DNA from: Burkholderiales bacterium | GTDB taxonomy: Bacteria > Pseudomonadota > Gammaproteobacteria > Burkholderiales > Burkholderiaceae_C | Reading direction: 5' to 3' | NCBI GenBank assembly: GCA_003963005.1 | Contig: RXJW01000124.1 | Location: 1 to 55,107, forward strand | DNA: 55,107 nt | In this document: piece by piece, positions 53,383 to 55,107 of the stretch | How positions within the stretch are numbered: the stretch's first letter is position 1 | Layout of the letters: every line of letters begins with the position of its first letter | Notes under the pieces: generated by a model | Told to the model about the DNA's origin: nothing | Databases searched by the model: none | The model's input: the letters and a program-made list of their open reading frames with translations, nothing else | Position numbers and translations under genes: made by a program

Positions 53383-53853
53383 GTGTTTATTAACGCGTCG
53401 CTCATCGTTCAGATGATCGTGTTCCTGATCCTGGTCGGGTTCACGATGAAGTATGTGTGGCCGCCGATCGTCAAGGCGCTTGACGAGCGTGCCGCGAAGA
53501 TCGCCGCTGGCCTGTCCGCCGCCGACAAGGCCAAGGCCGAGCTGGCTGGCGCCGAAGCCCAGATCGCCAAGGAACTCGCCCAGACCAAGGCCGAGTCCGC
53601 CAAGCTGATCTCCGACGCCGAGAAGCGTGCCGCTGCCATCGTCGATGCCGCCAAGGGCCGCGCCGACGAAGAAGGCGCCAAGATCCTCGCCGCCGCCAAG
53701 GCCGATGCCGAGCAGCAGGTCTCCCGTGCCCGTGAAGCCCTGCGCGAGCAGGTCGCTGCGCTGGCCGTCAAGGGCGCCGAGCAGATCCTGCAGCGCGAAG
53801 TCAACGCCGGCGTTCACGCCGAGCTGCTGGCCCGCCTGAAGACGGAGCTGTAA
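53383..53853 (+). CDS. atpF: ATP synthase Fo subunit b
   Basis: Peripheral-stalk subunit of 156 residues with a GTG start. One N-terminal membrane helix ([22 protein letters not shown]) leads into a long Ala/Lys/Glu-rich coiled coil that binds subunit delta. It occurs once, as in standard proteobacterial operons with a b homodimer. A GTGAGG ribosome-like site is near 53370. Its stop directly abuts the atpH ATG. Confidence 0.96.
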   Translation: MFINASLIVQMIVFLILVGFTMKYVWPPIVKALDERAAKIAAGLSAADKAKAELAGAEAQIAKELAQTKAESAKLISDAEKRAAAIVDAAKGRADEEGAKILAAAKADAEQQVSRAREALREQVAALAVKGAEQILQREVNAGVHAELLARLKTEL

Positions 53854-54387
53854 ATGGCTGAACTCGCCACCATCGCCCGGCCTTACGCCGAAGCCCTGTT
53901 CCAGGTTGCCAAGTCGCATGACCTCGCGGCCTGGGGCCAGCAGCTCGACGCGCTGGCCCAGGTGGCGCAGGACGCCGATCTGCGCCAGTTCGCCGATCAC
54001 CCCAAGGCTGAAGCCCAGCAGGTCGTCGCGGTCATGACCGCAGCGGCCAAGCAGGCCCTCGCCGCCGGTATCTCGAACTTCCTGCAGACGGTCGTCGAGA
54101 ACGGCCGCCTGGCTGCTTTGCCCGAGATCGTGGCCCAGTACCACGTGCTGGCCAACGCCGCCTCCGGCGTGTCCGACGCCCAGATCTACAGCGCCTTCGA
54201 GATCAGCAGCGAGCAGCTCGCCGACCTCAAGGCCACGCTGGAAAAGCGCTTCGGTCGCAAGCTCGAGGCCCATGTGCATCTGGAACCTGGCCTGATCGGC
54301 GGCGTGCGCGTCGTCGTCGGCGATGAGGTGCTCGACACCTCCGTCAAGGCCCGGCTGGAGCGCATGAAGGTCGCCCTGACTGCTTGA
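53854..54387 (+). CDS. atpH: ATP synthase F1 subunit delta
   Basis: Stalk subunit of 177 residues that joins the top of F1 to the b dimer. The N-terminal helical domain begins [17 protein letters not shown], and the C-terminal part has the family signature [30 protein letters not shown]. The ATG follows the atpF stop with no gap. Confidence 0.96.
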   Translation: MAELATIARPYAEALFQVAKSHDLAAWGQQLDALAQVAQDADLRQFADHPKAEAQQVVAVMTAAAKQALAAGISNFLQTVVENGRLAALPEIVAQYHVLANAASGVSDAQIYSAFEISSEQLADLKATLEKRFGRKLEAHVHLEPGLIGGVRVVVGDEVLDTSVKARLERMKVALTA

Positions 54388-54487
54388 TCACCGCCTGAGC
54401 ACCCCTATCGAATCACCCCGTGTCTGACCCCGCCTTCGACCTCCCCAAGAGGCGACGTTCGGCCAAGCAAGGGACTGGAGAACCAGC

Positions 54488-55107
54488 ATGCAACTGAATC
54501 CCGCTGAAATTTCCGAACTGATCAAGAGCCGCATCGAGGGCCTTGGTGGCAGCACGGACATCCGCAACCAGGGCACCGTCGTGTCCGTTTCCGACGGCAT
54601 CGTCCGTGTGCACGGCCTGTCCGACGTGATGCAGGGCGAAATGCTCGAATTCCCGCCGGCCGCCGACGGCACGCAGACCTTCGGTCTGGCCCTGAACCTC
54701 GAGCGCGACTCCGTCGGCGCCGTGATTCTGGGTGCCTACGAGCACGTCTCCGAAGGCGACACCGTCAAGTGCACGGGCCGCATCCTGGAAGTGCCGGTCG
54801 GCCCCGAGCTGATCGGCCGCGTCGTGAACGCGCTGGGTCAGCCCATCGACGGCAAGGGCCCGATCAACGCCAAGATGACGGACGTCATCGAGAAGGTCGC
54901 CCCGGGCGTGATCGCCCGTAAGTCGGTTGACCAGCCGGTGCAGACCGGCCTGAAGTCCATCGACTCCATGGTGCCCGTCGGCCGCGGCCAGCGCGAGCTG
55001 ATCATTGGTGACCGTCAGACTGGCAAGACCGCCGTGGCCATCGACGCGATCATCAACCAGAAGGGTCAGAACATGACCTGCGTGTACGTCGCCATCGGCC
55101 AGAAGGC
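54488..55107 (+). CDS. atpA: ATP synthase F1 subunit alpha (3' end outside the window)
   Basis: The first 206 codons of the regulatory/catalytic-interface subunit. It opens [18 protein letters not shown] and includes [34 protein letters not shown] and the nucleotide loop GDRQTGKT (174-181). GGAG about ten bases upstream is the ribosome site. The window ends inside the gene; the full protein would be about 515 residues. The 100 bases after atpH hold no other gene. Confidence 0.97.
   Translation, partial: MQLNPAEISELIKSRIEGLGGSTDIRNQGTVVSVSDGIVRVHGLSDVMQGEMLEFPPAADGTQTFGLALNLERDSVGAVILGAYEHVSEGDTVKCTGRILEVPVGPELIGRVVNALGQPIDGKGPINAKMTDVIEKVAPGVIARKSVDQPVQTGLKSIDSMVPVGRGQRELIIGDRQTGKTAVAIDAIINQKGQNMTCVYVAIGQK

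Overview
The window is a chromosomal segment of a high-GC (about 70% by eye) betaproteobacterium. It most resembles the Rubrivivax/Leptothrix/Roseateles-like Burkholderiales. This placement rests on protein style and on gene order (rsmB-DUF4390-ntrY-response regulator, folE next to a BLUF protein, topB, an atpIBEFHA operon), not on a database search. Coding density is very high, and nearly every gene is explained by a known family.

Layout. 1-13.5 kb, mostly plus strand: topoisomerase III (topB), an orphan membrane histidine kinase, an AEC carrier, a two-domain M16 peptidase, two orphan solute-binding proteins on either side of proA, queC, a LemA-like protein and a TlpA-like thioredoxin. 13.5-19.7 kb: a minus-strand folE-BLUF pair divergent from an rsmB-DUF4390-ntrY-response regulator operon, then tRNA-Phe(GAA). 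19.74-22.2 kb: a small island at the tRNA 3' side, with fragments of an integrase and of a PD-(D/E)XK-like nuclease followed by an intact hipBA toxin-antitoxin pair. 22.2-27.5 kb: an SGNH hydrolase, a chromate transporter with an unlisted 59-residue membrane protein behind it, a second SGNH protein, an MFS carrier and a periplasmic thioredoxin. 27.5-33.3 kb: a tripartite RND efflux operon (adaptor, pump, outer-membrane factor). 33.4-38.4 kb: cca, fghA, uup, a small membrane protein and a receiver-domain protein. 38.5-42.9 kb: a MocR regulator divergent from a DMT exporter, an Asp/Glu racemase and an aminotransferase. 43.0-47.9 kb: a branched-chain amino-acid-type ABC transporter whose second permease and first ATPase are one polypeptide. 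47.9-51.5 kb: GNAT, PhzF, AlaX-like, GNAT and SMP-30 genes. 51.5 kb to the end: the F1Fo ATP synthase operon, cut inside atpA.

How parts work together: queC and folE both serve queuosine synthesis (folE also folate). The NtrY-type kinase and the receiver-Fis protein form a two-component pair. The RND genes make one envelope-spanning pump. The Liv-type genes make one importer. The MocR cluster looks like an amino-acid (possibly D-amino-acid) export and conversion module.

The most interesting signals are regulatory or architectural. Several promoter-proximal genes carry a -10-like hexamer 6-7 bases before ATG, suggesting leaderless mRNAs. A folE-BLUF operon hints at light-linked pterin metabolism. 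Two perfect LacI-type palindromes, 32 bp apart, sit on a thioredoxin promoter. A tandem 11-bp repeat lies in the MocR divergent promoter, candidate operators flank the hipBA promoter, and the LivM-LivG fusion has an extra membrane insertion. I saw no CRISPR array, rRNA or intact insertion sequence.
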